Positions 7,570 through 15,451 of a stretch of DNA of 37,136 bases are shown here, piece by piece. The notes beneath the pieces are model-generated. The model ran no database searches, was not told where the DNA came from, and saw nothing but the letters and a program-made list of their open reading frames with translations. Source of the stretch: a virus; the IMG/VR virus record IMGVR_UViG_3300020020_000105, positions 1 to 37,136 of that record; one strand, 5' to 3'. The translations under genes and the position numbers were made by a program. Numbering within the stretch: position 1 is the stretch's first letter; each line of letters begins with the position of its first letter.

Positions 7570-8652
7570 ATGCCGGGTGAAGATCAGGAATTCGACAACT
7601 ACTTAAATGAAGTGAGTGGTGAAGATGTCACAAGTGGTGGAGATGGTATTCATCCTCCCGGTGGGCCAGAACCCATTGGGACTACAACCAACACACAGCC
7701 AAATCGTGAGGCTCCTCCCCCATCATTCAAAGAAGAACGTGTTCCCGGTCAAATACCACAAGTATCAAAGGGTGGTAAAGAACAGAAAGCAGCAGCGCCA
7801 GCTACGGGATTACGTCCTCACGTATTGGGAGGATTTGTAAACGAAGAAGGCGACATTGTTGATGACAAAGGCGCTATCATTGCACAGAAGGGAACTGTGC
7901 GTCGTGTATACGAAGAGAATGGTAGACTTAAGTCAAGGATGCAGCAATACGAGAATGAATTGAACCAACTGCGTACACATAGCAGTGAGGCCAACGTATT
8001 GAATGGTGCGCCTACTCGCCTTGGTCTAGATAACAACGATGTAGCTACGGCTCTCGATTTCGCAGCACGTGTTAAGCGTGGTGATGTCGTAGGCGTGGCT
8101 AAAGAAATGGTTGCACGTGCAGTAGCTGAAGGACGTAACGTATCAGAGATTATCGGTGACACTGTTGGTGATAGCGTGGACATGGTTGCTCTTAAGCAGA
8201 TGCTTGAGAACCATCTTGGTCCTATTGGTAAAGTTCGCCAAGATACCGCACGTGAAGCAGAGATCAACGCTAAAGCTACGACAGCCTTCAATAAGTTCGT
8301 AGCAGATAACCCACATTCCGATATTCACCAATTTGAGATTGCATCCATTGCTAAAGAGAGCAATATAACGGTGCAGAAAGCGTATAACGCATTGATGGAC
8401 TTTATACGTAGGAATAATCTCGATCCATCCCAACCTCTTGAACCACAAGTTCGTGAGCGGCAAGCACAACCACCTAATCAGCAACCTACGGGGCAGCGCC
8501 CTGCTAATCCTTCGTTACATAGACCCATGCCCAATGGAGCAGTAGTAAACGGTGGTAATGGAGCAGTTCCACCTGAGACGATTTACGCGGACCCTAATGA
8601 TGATTGGGGTTCAATAATTAAAGCAGCACAGGCTGGCTTTAGAACAAACTAG
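7570..8652 (+). CDS. Capsid scaffold or assembly protein
   Basis: At 360 residues and placed between portal and coat, this is the expected scaffolding protein that directs procapsid assembly and then leaves the shell. The ends are disordered (Pro/Gly-rich N-terminus; Gln/Pro-rich segment near 290-320). A helical charged core contains a short coiled coil at about 110-140 (VRRVYEENGRLKSRMQQYEN). A C-terminal motif NDDWGSIIKAAQAGF ends the protein, consistent with a coat-binding tail. AAGGAG lies about 10 bases before the start. No protease motif was noticed, so there is no sign that it doubles as a maturation protease. Confidence 0.75.
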   Translation: MPGEDQEFDNYLNEVSGEDVTSGGDGIHPPGGPEPIGTTTNTQPNREAPPPSFKEERVPGQIPQVSKGGKEQKAAAPATGLRPHVLGGFVNEEGDIVDDKGAIIAQKGTVRRVYEENGRLKSRMQQYENELNQLRTHSSEANVLNGAPTRLGLDNNDVATALDFAARVKRGDVVGVAKEMVARAVAEGRNVSEIIGDTVGDSVDMVALKQMLENHLGPIGKVRQDTAREAEINAKATTAFNKFVADNPHSDIHQFEIASIAKESNITVQKAYNALMDFIRRNNLDPSQPLEPQVRERQAQPPNQQPTGQRPANPSLHRPMPNGAVVNGGNGAVPPETIYADPNDDWGSIIKAAQAGFRTN

Positions 8653-8662
8653 GAGAACTTAA

Positions 8663-9622
8663 ATGCCCTCAACACCTATTGATACGGTGCTGAATTCAGT
8701 TCTCACTCGTTCGCGTAAGAAGCTTATCATGGCTTCGATCAAATCGAATGCATTCATGGCATGGGCTTTTAGTACGAAGCGTGTGGAAACTGAAGACGGC
8801 GGTTACAACATTACCAATCCGCTGACTGTAGGACGTAACCCTAACGTTGCTTCTTACAGTTACTATGATCCGCTGCCGATTGCACAGACCAACGAATTCG
8901 ATACTGTCGAATACGTTTGGTCACGTGTTGCTGGTAGCGTTATCATATCGGATCAGGAAGAAGACGAAAACACTGGTGACGCAGTGATCTTCAAGCTGCT
9001 TAAGGCCAAGATGGAAGTCTTGGAGGAAAGCATCAAGGAGAAGTTCTCGTCTTACTTGTATGGTGTCGGTGCTGGTAAAGACCCGTACGGACTTGCGATT
9101 GCTATTCCCGATGACCCAACGACTGGTATCTTCGGTACGATCAATCGTGCTACTGAAACTCAGTGGCGTACGTCATCTTATATCTTCGGTGCTGGTGGCA
9201 TCACGTCATCCAACATTGAAGAAATCTTCGACGATGTGTTGATGGACTTGACACTGAAAGGTGAAAAGCCCGATCTCATCCTCGCAGGACGTGACGTATA
9301 TCGTACGTATCGTGCAGCAGTACGTGATAAGCTTGTTATCAACCTTGGCGAACTCCATAACGGAAAAGGCATGGTTGACTTGGGCTTTAGCGGAATTGCC
9401 CATGATACCATTCCGATTGTGTATGACGAAGATTGCCCTGTTAACAAGGCATACTTCATTAACTCGAAGTATCTTCGCCTGCATATCCTCAAAGGCGTGA
9501 ACATGAAAACCAAAGAACTCAGCGCACCTTGGGACGTTGATGCCAAGGGACGGCGTGTTGTTTGGGAAGGTCAGATGTGCTTGTGGAAGGCATATAGGAC
9601 TCACGCTGTAATCTCGGGGTAA
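8663..9622 (+). CDS. Major capsid protein
   Basis: A 319-residue protein placed directly after the scaffold and preceded by a strong AGGAG site 7 bases before the ATG. It has the look of an HK97-fold coat protein: a helical N-terminus, a loop region rich in Thr/Tyr (YNITNPLTVGRNPN near 50), a long helix with LLKAKMEVLEESIKEKF near 111-127, and a beta-rich C-terminal domain with DLILAGRDVYRTYRAAV near 204-220. Codon choice looks more selective than in neighbours (many TTC, AAC, ATC, CGT), as expected for the most expressed gene. No long N-terminal delta domain is present, consistent with a separate scaffold. Confidence 0.85.
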   Translation: MPSTPIDTVLNSVLTRSRKKLIMASIKSNAFMAWAFSTKRVETEDGGYNITNPLTVGRNPNVASYSYYDPLPIAQTNEFDTVEYVWSRVAGSVIISDQEEDENTGDAVIFKLLKAKMEVLEESIKEKFSSYLYGVGAGKDPYGLAIAIPDDPTTGIFGTINRATETQWRTSSYIFGAGGITSSNIEEIFDDVLMDLTLKGEKPDLILAGRDVYRTYRAAVRDKLVINLGELHNGKGMVDLGFSGIAHDTIPIVYDEDCPVNKAYFINSKYLRLHILKGVNMKTKELSAPWDVDAKGRRVVWEGQMCLWKAYRTHAVISG

Positions 9623-9627
9623 CAGTC

Positions 9628-9963
9628 ATGGCACGAGCAAACGCAATGACTAAGAGTGCTGGCCGTATGATGGCTGCACCTTCTCGTGTACAAGCTAGGC
9701 CAGCATTCATCGTAGAGAAGCTACCCGGTATGCGTGAACAGAAGGTAATCAAGATATTGCCTGATGGGAAACGTAAGGAGACGCTTGTTGAAGTAGATGC
9801 TGGCTATCTTGTTACGATTAGCAAGGGTGACAGTGTTCGTATTGGCACACTGGCTGAACTGCATCGTCTAGGTTTGGATGATGTAGTTCCAATGGTTGAT
9901 GACGATGGGGAAGTTCAAGGTTATCTGGAAAACCCTGTCGCTGAATTGGAAGGAGCAAAGTAA
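9628..9963 (+). CDS. Small unknown protein following the coat gene
   Basis: A 111-residue protein of unknown function: a basic N-terminal 25 residues, a beta-rich middle with KVIKILPDGKRKETLVEV, and an acidic C-terminus (PMVDDDGEVQGYLENP). It follows the coat gene by 5 bases and overlaps the next start by TAATG. A short, partly beta-stranded protein right after the coat gene may be a head decoration or completion protein, but no family was recognised. The ribosome site is weak, so translation may depend on coupling to the coat gene. Confidence 0.65.
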   Translation: MARANAMTKSAGRMMAAPSRVQARPAFIVEKLPGMREQKVIKILPDGKRKETLVEVDAGYLVTISKGDSVRIGTLAELHRLGLDDVVPMVDDDGEVQGYLENPVAELEGAK

Positions 9964-10619
9964 TGTCCTCAATGGGATCATTCTTTCCTCGCCGTACAAG
10001 CCAGTACGTTCCAAGTATGCAGTACAGTTCTGATGTATCTGCAACTGGCATGGGAAGCCTTGCTTTGGAGAATCCTATAGCAGCAAATGCTACTGGTATC
10101 ATTGCAGCGCAATCCATTGCTACGGCAGGAAGTGTAGCAGCAGCAACGACCTTCGATCCAAACAGTATGGGCAAGTTTGGTCGAGTACTTCAGGTTAAGG
10201 CTAGTATTGCCGCAACCTCGAATGTTACCGTGAACGGCAGGGACTATCTTGGTCAAGCCCTGACTGAGAGTTTTACACTCGCTGGTACGACTCCTGTGAT
10301 TGGTAAGAAGGCATTCAAGCTAATTGACAGGATCACGTTCGGAGTGACTGCCGCAGCTACTATCGATGTTGGATGGGGCAACGTACTTGGCTTGCCGTAT
10401 CGTATCATCGATATGTTCAGTGAACTAGTAAGTGGTATCGAAGCTACCGCAGCGGGAACTATTCAATTGCCTGTATCCGTACAGACATCGACTAGTGGTG
10501 ATCCACGTGGAACCTATACCCCTGCGGGTGCTAACATACCAGATGGAATACGTAGATATACCATCGTTGGACTTTGGGATCGTACCAATCTCCACGGTGA
10601 GCGCCAATTCTATGCTTAA
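9963..10619 (+). CDS. Putative head structural (decoration-like) protein
   Basis: A 218-residue protein rich in Ala, Thr, Ser, Gly and Val, with short alternating beta strands (KASIAATSNVTVNGRDY, GVTAAATIDVGWGNVLG). This composition is typical of exposed capsid decoration proteins. No enzyme or membrane motif is seen. AAGGAG stands 9 bases before the ATG, and the start overlaps the upstream stop. It is the last gene before a strong stem-loop (10629-10665), so it closes the head-gene segment. The assignment as a virion protein rests on composition and position. Confidence 0.55.
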   Translation: MSSMGSFFPRRTSQYVPSMQYSSDVSATGMGSLALENPIAANATGIIAAQSIATAGSVAAATTFDPNSMGKFGRVLQVKASIAATSNVTVNGRDYLGQALTESFTLAGTTPVIGKKAFKLIDRITFGVTAAATIDVGWGNVLGLPYRIIDMFSELVSGIEATAAGTIQLPVSVQTSTSGDPRGTYTPAGANIPDGIRRYTIVGLWDRTNLHGERQFYA

Positions 10620-10628
10620 TCGAAACCG

Positions 10629-10665
10629 GACCACGCACAGGGCTATACGACCGTTGTGCGTGGTC
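10629..10665 (+). terminator. Perfect 11-bp stem-loop between head and tail genes
   Basis: GACCACGCACA (10629-10639) pairs perfectly with TGTGCGTGGTC (10655-10665) around a 15-base loop, in the 60-base gap after the head genes. The following bases (ATTCGGGG) lack a U-run, so it is a weak terminator at best. It may cut or stabilise mRNA so that head proteins are made in excess of tail proteins. Confidence 0.5.
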
Positions 10666-10679
10666 ATTCGGGGTAAATC

Positions 10680-11336
10680 ATGGCGCAGATTAAGGAATTG
10701 CTTTATCGCGTAGAAACACGTGTAGCACTCGCTCAAGGGCTTGATGTGCAAATACACGCTGAAGAACGCATCATCGAAATCATCCGACACAAGTACAATA
10801 GTGTATTCGACCAGATGTGGTGGGATGACTATATGAACTTGGGTACGTTCCAGTTGGATGGAACTACTGGTGTTGTCGTTGAAGATTTAACCAATCTCAT
10901 TCGCAGGTTCCATGACATTCATTCAGTGTTTCTAGAGAATGACGATCAACCGCTACCTGTAGCATCCAGAGCATTCAATCCAAACAACATCCGTAGACCT
11001 AGCATCATATCGAATAGTGATGTTACTAAGGTATTCAAAGTAGTACCTACTGACACTACAGGACCAGTGTACGTTTGGTATCGTACTGTATTGCCAGATA
11101 GCGTATGGACTGATGGTGCATATGAGACTGAAGTCAACATGGATGCTGAACTAATCATCACAGGTAGCTGCTATGACTTCTTGATTGATGATGGAACTAA
11201 CCAAGCAGCAGCAGACAAGTTCAAAGCATTGTTCGATGGTAGGTATAAGCAGTTATCTGGATTGGAACACCATCACAACATATCCAAATCCAGCCAAGGT
11301 AGTTCAATTCCCAATGATTGGTATGTGGATAGCTGA
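10680..11336 (+). CDS. Head-tail connector / tail tube A-like protein
   Basis: A 218-residue protein in the position of T7 gp11 (tubular protein A), the ring joining portal and tail nozzle in podoviruses. The sequence is mixed alpha/beta: an N-terminal helix bundle (about 1-45), a beta section with GTFQLDGTTGVVVEDL near 60-75, and a conserved-looking Trp/Tyr-rich stretch VYVWYRTVLPDSVW near 126-139. The ribosome site (GGGGTAA) is modest. The next gene starts 2 bases after its stop. The assignment is from gene order and size, not from an unmistakable motif. Confidence 0.6.
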   Translation: MAQIKELLYRVETRVALAQGLDVQIHAEERIIEIIRHKYNSVFDQMWWDDYMNLGTFQLDGTTGVVVEDLTNLIRRFHDIHSVFLENDDQPLPVASRAFNPNNIRRPSIISNSDVTKVFKVVPTDTTGPVYVWYRTVLPDSVWTDGAYETEVNMDAELIITGSCYDFLIDDGTNQAAADKFKALFDGRYKQLSGLEHHHNISKSSQGSSIPNDWYVDS

Positions 11337-11338
11337 TA

Positions 11339-13801
11339 ATGGCATTGCTCGATACAACCATACGTGATTTCGGTGGAGGGTGGAATGTCGCTGATAGCGC
11401 GATCAACCTTGAAAGCCGTTATCAACCAGTATCTGAGAACGTTCGCAGAGGATTGGATGGTAGTCTTTCTGTACGCTATGGCTTTGCTCTGTATGCTGAT
11501 CTACGTATGGGTACTGTTACCCCATTTGGGCCTGTAGCTTTAAGCATGGCTACTACTTCCGGCCAACCATTCATTACAGTTACATGGGTAGGACATGGTA
11601 AGACAACTGGACAGCATATAACCATCAGTACAATAAGTGGTGGTACATTAGGTGGCATCCCAACAACTGATATCATTGGTACGCAAAGTATTATAGTTAT
11701 CAGTGCCAATCTGTTCAAGTTCTGCACACGCACTACAGCTAGTTCAACTGTTGCTGAGTCACGTACCGTAACTGGTTCGTTTGATACACACGTGTTAGCT
11801 GGTGACATCATCCACATGCACTACTTCAATCGTGCATTGATTGTGTGGGATCGTAACGGTGAGATAGCTAAGGTAGACAGCAATGGTGTGGCTACTCGTA
11901 TATGGAGTTACGCACATGCAGAAGCACTACAGCCGGGGTTGATTAGCACACGTGAGAGTGACTTCGTGTCATCTACCACATTCAAGTCAACGCTGATCTC
12001 ATGTAATGGATACGACAAGGATAAGCCACTACAGATCAACCGTGAATTCAAGGTTGAGTACTTAGTCGATAAGGCTACTAGTAGTAACGCAGCAGTACCA
12101 CGTGCTGACTATGTTATCGGTATGCATGGCTATGTGATCTTCGTTAGGTTGGATCAAGCTGGTGCTGGTGTTAGTGGTTCATTCACTGGTGATGCATTCC
12201 TAAGTATCTCAGCTAAGGGTACAGATGGTACGTTTGCTGGTGATCCCAATCCGGCTGACGCAACTCGTATCGACTTGTCCATGATAACCGATACTGTTGA
12301 GCCAGTGTTGCTAGGTTGCGGTGCATTGCGTGATAAGTTGTACGTTGGTTTCTATGATAAGGGCATGTTGGGTACGCTGTCGATCTATAGTGGTACTACC
12401 ACGTTCGTTCATACACCTGACTTTGAAGACACCATCGCAGAGCATGGGTTGATTGCACACCGTACTGTTGTGTCACTAGGCAACGACATCTTTATGACTG
12501 ATTACGCCGGCGTACCTAGCGTTAGCATTAGCGCACAGTCTGGTGTGTTTGTTCCTACTCGATTGAGTGACCTTATCTCACCGGCATTGTCTAAGCATCT
12601 GTCATCATTGGGTGAGGATACTCTACGTAAGAAGGCATTTGCTATCTACAACAAGTCAGAACGTGAGTACATGTTGTTCGTTCCTAAGTATGACGAAACA
12701 GTGCGTACGCTTCCACGTGATCCATTCTATTTCAACAATGGATTGAGGGAGAAGAACCTTGCTTACGTTCATCATCCAAGCCATAACCTCATTGATCGTA
12801 GCTATGTCACCATATCTGGTGCTACTGCTATTGGCTCTCTTACTGCTGCTATGATTAATGGTAAGCGTAAGATCGTAGCCATAGCAGATGACGATGCGTA
12901 CATCATTCAACTAGACAATCCATTGATTGAAAGCAACATTACTAACGGTGGTGGCAGTGCTGTATCGTTAATACCTGTTAACGATGAGACAGTGTGCTAT
13001 GTGTACGAATACAACAAGGACTTGAAGATACGTAGGTGGACACGTTACCGTGACTTGGACTTTGATTGTGGAGCAGTGTCACAGCGTGGTGCTATCTTCC
13101 TAGCTAAGAAGGGTCGCATCTATCAGTTTGGTACGAAGGATGCTCACTTTCATGCTGACTTCGTTAATACGTATGACAATCCATCATGGGCTGTCAGCAC
13201 TGCGTATGCAGTTGGAATACGTGTTAAGGATACAACAGACAAGATCGTGTACGTATGCAATGTAGCCCATACCTCAGCAGCTACTGGTACGTTCTTCGAT
13301 TATCGTGAAGCACATCCTGACTATTGGTCTGAGTATCAAGGTAAGCCTATCCTATGGGAAGCTGAAACTCCTTGGTCTGACTTTGCAAAGCGTGGTCAGG
13401 AGAAGCACCTAGTTTACGTTAGCTTTGATACGCATGGGACATCTCAGTTCGATGTATCAGTGTTCACCAACTTAATCCGTGTCGATCCTAACACGTATTT
13501 GATAACTCCAGCACGTACTATGGGCATGACTGCATACGGCAATCAGATCACTGGTCCTAACGTCAACGCGGGTATGCTAATTCCACCACGCACAATGCAG
13601 TTTACTGGTGGTGACGCTGGTGGTTGGGGAATACGTGCGGCTCCATCATGGCAGTCAGGACGTAGAACACGTGAAGATCGCGTATGGCCTATGGATGTCC
13701 GTGGTAAGTTGATTAGGTTCCGTTATAGTGGTGCATCAACTGAACCATTCACTCTTGTATCACACACCATGTACTACTTTACAGGGAGTGTTAGACGATG
13801 A
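11339..13801 (+). CDS. Tail tube B-like nozzle protein
   Basis: This protein of 820 residues matches the size and place of T7 gp12 (tubular protein B), the beta-propeller nozzle of short tails. It opens with DTTIRDFGGGWNVADSAINLESRYQPVSENV, the style of nozzle proteins that begin with a short strand and a loop binding the connector. Long beta-rich stretches follow, with repeated Gly/Asp turns. At about 612-665 there is a module (WAVSTAYAVGIRVKD, YVCNVAHTSAATGTF, YREAHPDYW) resembling small carbohydrate-binding modules; a relative lies in the next gene. The stop overlaps the fibre start (ATGA). Confidence is good for a tail role, moderate for the exact homology. Confidence 0.7.
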   Translation: MALLDTTIRDFGGGWNVADSAINLESRYQPVSENVRRGLDGSLSVRYGFALYADLRMGTVTPFGPVALSMATTSGQPFITVTWVGHGKTTGQHITISTISGGTLGGIPTTDIIGTQSIIVISANLFKFCTRTTASSTVAESRTVTGSFDTHVLAGDIIHMHYFNRALIVWDRNGEIAKVDSNGVATRIWSYAHAEALQPGLISTRESDFVSSTTFKSTLISCNGYDKDKPLQINREFKVEYLVDKATSSNAAVPRADYVIGMHGYVIFVRLDQAGAGVSGSFTGDAFLSISAKGTDGTFAGDPNPADATRIDLSMITDTVEPVLLGCGALRDKLYVGFYDKGMLGTLSIYSGTTTFVHTPDFEDTIAEHGLIAHRTVVSLGNDIFMTDYAGVPSVSISAQSGVFVPTRLSDLISPALSKHLSSLGEDTLRKKAFAIYNKSEREYMLFVPKYDETVRTLPRDPFYFNNGLREKNLAYVHHPSHNLIDRSYVTISGATAIGSLTAAMINGKRKIVAIADDDAYIIQLDNPLIESNITNGGGSAVSLIPVNDETVCYVYEYNKDLKIRRWTRYRDLDFDCGAVSQRGAIFLAKKGRIYQFGTKDAHFHADFVNTYDNPSWAVSTAYAVGIRVKDTTDKIVYVCNVAHTSAATGTFFDYREAHPDYWSEYQGKPILWEAETPWSDFAKRGQEKHLVYVSFDTHGTSQFDVSVFTNLIRVDPNTYLITPARTMGMTAYGNQITGPNVNAGMLIPPRTMQFTGGDAGGWGIRAAPSWQSGRRTREDRVWPMDVRGKLIRFRYSGASTEPFTLVSHTMYYFTGSVRR

Positions 13802-15450
13802 CTGTCGCTGGTGTAAAGCGGTTAACGCCTAACTATGGTCTAAAGATACCTGTCTTTGATACTCCGCTATGGGGTAGGTACATTGAACAGAACTTAGACG
13901 TTATTGACTCAGCTTTGTTCGCTGCGACTGGTATGTCTGGCGTTGTTGGTATTTGGACTAACAACATGCAATACCTTGCTAGTGATCGAGCAGTGGACGG
14001 TGTAGACGGCTCAATGTGGCGAGCCAATGTGACACATACGAGTCCTGCTACTGGTACGATGGCTGCTGATAGAGCGGCTAATCCCGGTAAGTGGGACTTG
14101 GTGTCTAGTTCTGCTCAGTTCGTTGGCAATTGGCAACCAGCTACGAACTACAATACCAATGAGTTCTTGGTTAGTGGCTTGCGTTATGGTGTTGTGACCC
14201 GTGAGTTCACATCTAGTAGTTCGTACAACACAGACGTAACTAATAACAACATCGTTACGCTCATCGATCTAACTGTGCCAACGGCTGACATCAATGCTGA
14301 TGTTGCTGCTGCTGATGCAAGTGCCGTTGCTGCCAATGCTTCACAAGTGTTAGCAAACAAGTGGGCTACTAATCCTGAAGATGTTGTCGTGTCTGGTGGT
14401 TTGTATTCAGCTTTCCATTGGGCGCAGAAAGCGATGGATACCGTAGGTAGCCTTCTGATAGATTGGAATAACGTTACAAACAAGCCAGCTACATTCCCAC
14501 CAGCCGCACACGATCACACACGTATCATCTCAGTCACACCAGACGTGGCATGGCGCATACGTGCATTGAATGATCCTGCTGGTTTCCAAACACGTATGGT
14601 GTTTAACACTAAGGCTGATGGTACTGGTACAGATGTAGCGTTGATTGATGTAGCTGGTACATTCAGCAGCTTGAGTGGTAACTACTCATTCAACGCTTAC
14701 AATAGTGGTGCAACGTGGAGGCCGCTTGCTACTGGATACATAGGCATACTCGGCTTCATCAGTAGCACTGGCCTATTCACTATTTACAATACTGCTGCAA
14801 GTTATACAGCAGGTGCCAATGCTACGTTGCAATCAGCGTTGACACTCGACAAGGCAGGTAATCTTGGTGTTCTTGGCAACATCACTTCGTCGGGAAGCCT
14901 GACTGTGAGCACCACTATGACCGCTGCTGGCGCTGCTACAGCTATTGCCTTCAATGCCGGGGCGTTCTCCGCTAGTGGCCTTACATACGGTTTCACCAAC
15001 GACTTCGGTGGGGCTTATACCAAGCGGCAGTCAGTCGCCGGGTCTAGCGGTCAAGTACAGGCTTACTACACAACCAGCGGAGCATGTGGTTCCATCAACC
15101 TTAGTGCCGCAACAACAGCTTTTACGACAACATCCGACGAGCGCATCAAGTCGTTTAACGGTAACTACGATCCAGCAGAGGCCATTGCCATTATTCGTGC
15201 TGATCCTGTCAGGAAATGGACATGGACTGTTGGTGAAGGTGGTGATGCTATCGGTTGGGGTGCTCAAACATCTTACTCAATCAATCCCGATCTCGCAGTG
15301 CCACCATCTAATCTTAGCAAAGACGGTGATGATCGATGGGGTATCGACTACGGCAAACGCACTCCGTACTTATGGGCAGCTTTGTCAGCAGCACTCGATA
15401 AGATTGATGCTCTTGAAGCACGAATACTTGCTCTGGAGGCACCACAGTAA
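13798..15450 (+). CDS. Tail fibre with C-terminal S74 chaperone/peptidase domain
   Basis: A 550-residue receptor-side fibre. Residues about 1-45 resemble a virion-anchoring N-terminus. At 50-140 there is a carbohydrate-binding-like module (WRANVTHTSPATGTM, then AANPGKW). An Ala/Ser/Thr/Gly-rich beta shaft follows. Residues about 440-550 are an intramolecular chaperone (Peptidase S74) domain: TSDERIKSF places S446 and K451 as the likely self-cleavage Ser/Lys pair, followed by PVRKWTWTV and IGWGAQTSY. The C-terminal coiled coil (LDKIDALEARILALEAP) is characteristic. In this family the domain trimerises the fibre and then cuts itself off just before the serine. The ATGA overlap with the nozzle gene supports coordinated tail assembly. 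Confidence 0.85.
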   Translation: MTVAGVKRLTPNYGLKIPVFDTPLWGRYIEQNLDVIDSALFAATGMSGVVGIWTNNMQYLASDRAVDGVDGSMWRANVTHTSPATGTMAADRAANPGKWDLVSSSAQFVGNWQPATNYNTNEFLVSGLRYGVVTREFTSSSSYNTDVTNNNIVTLIDLTVPTADINADVAAADASAVAANASQVLANKWATNPEDVVVSGGLYSAFHWAQKAMDTVGSLLIDWNNVTNKPATFPPAAHDHTRIISVTPDVAWRIRALNDPAGFQTRMVFNTKADGTGTDVALIDVAGTFSSLSGNYSFNAYNSGATWRPLATGYIGILGFISSTGLFTIYNTAASYTAGANATLQSALTLDKAGNLGVLGNITSSGSLTVSTTMTAAGAATAIAFNAGAFSASGLTYGFTNDFGGAYTKRQSVAGSSGQVQAYYTTSGACGSINLSAATTAFTTTSDERIKSFNGNYDPAEAIAIIRADPVRKWTWTVGEGGDAIGWGAQTSYSINPDLAVPPSNLSKDGDDRWGIDYGKRTPYLWAALSAALDKIDALEARILALEAPQ

Positions 15451-15451
15451 A

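Noticed and set aside
14945-15451. Upstream in-frame extension of the spike gene
   Set aside because: This open stretch reads the S74 domain of the fibre in another frame, with low-quality composition; the ATG at 15452 gives the expected N-terminus.
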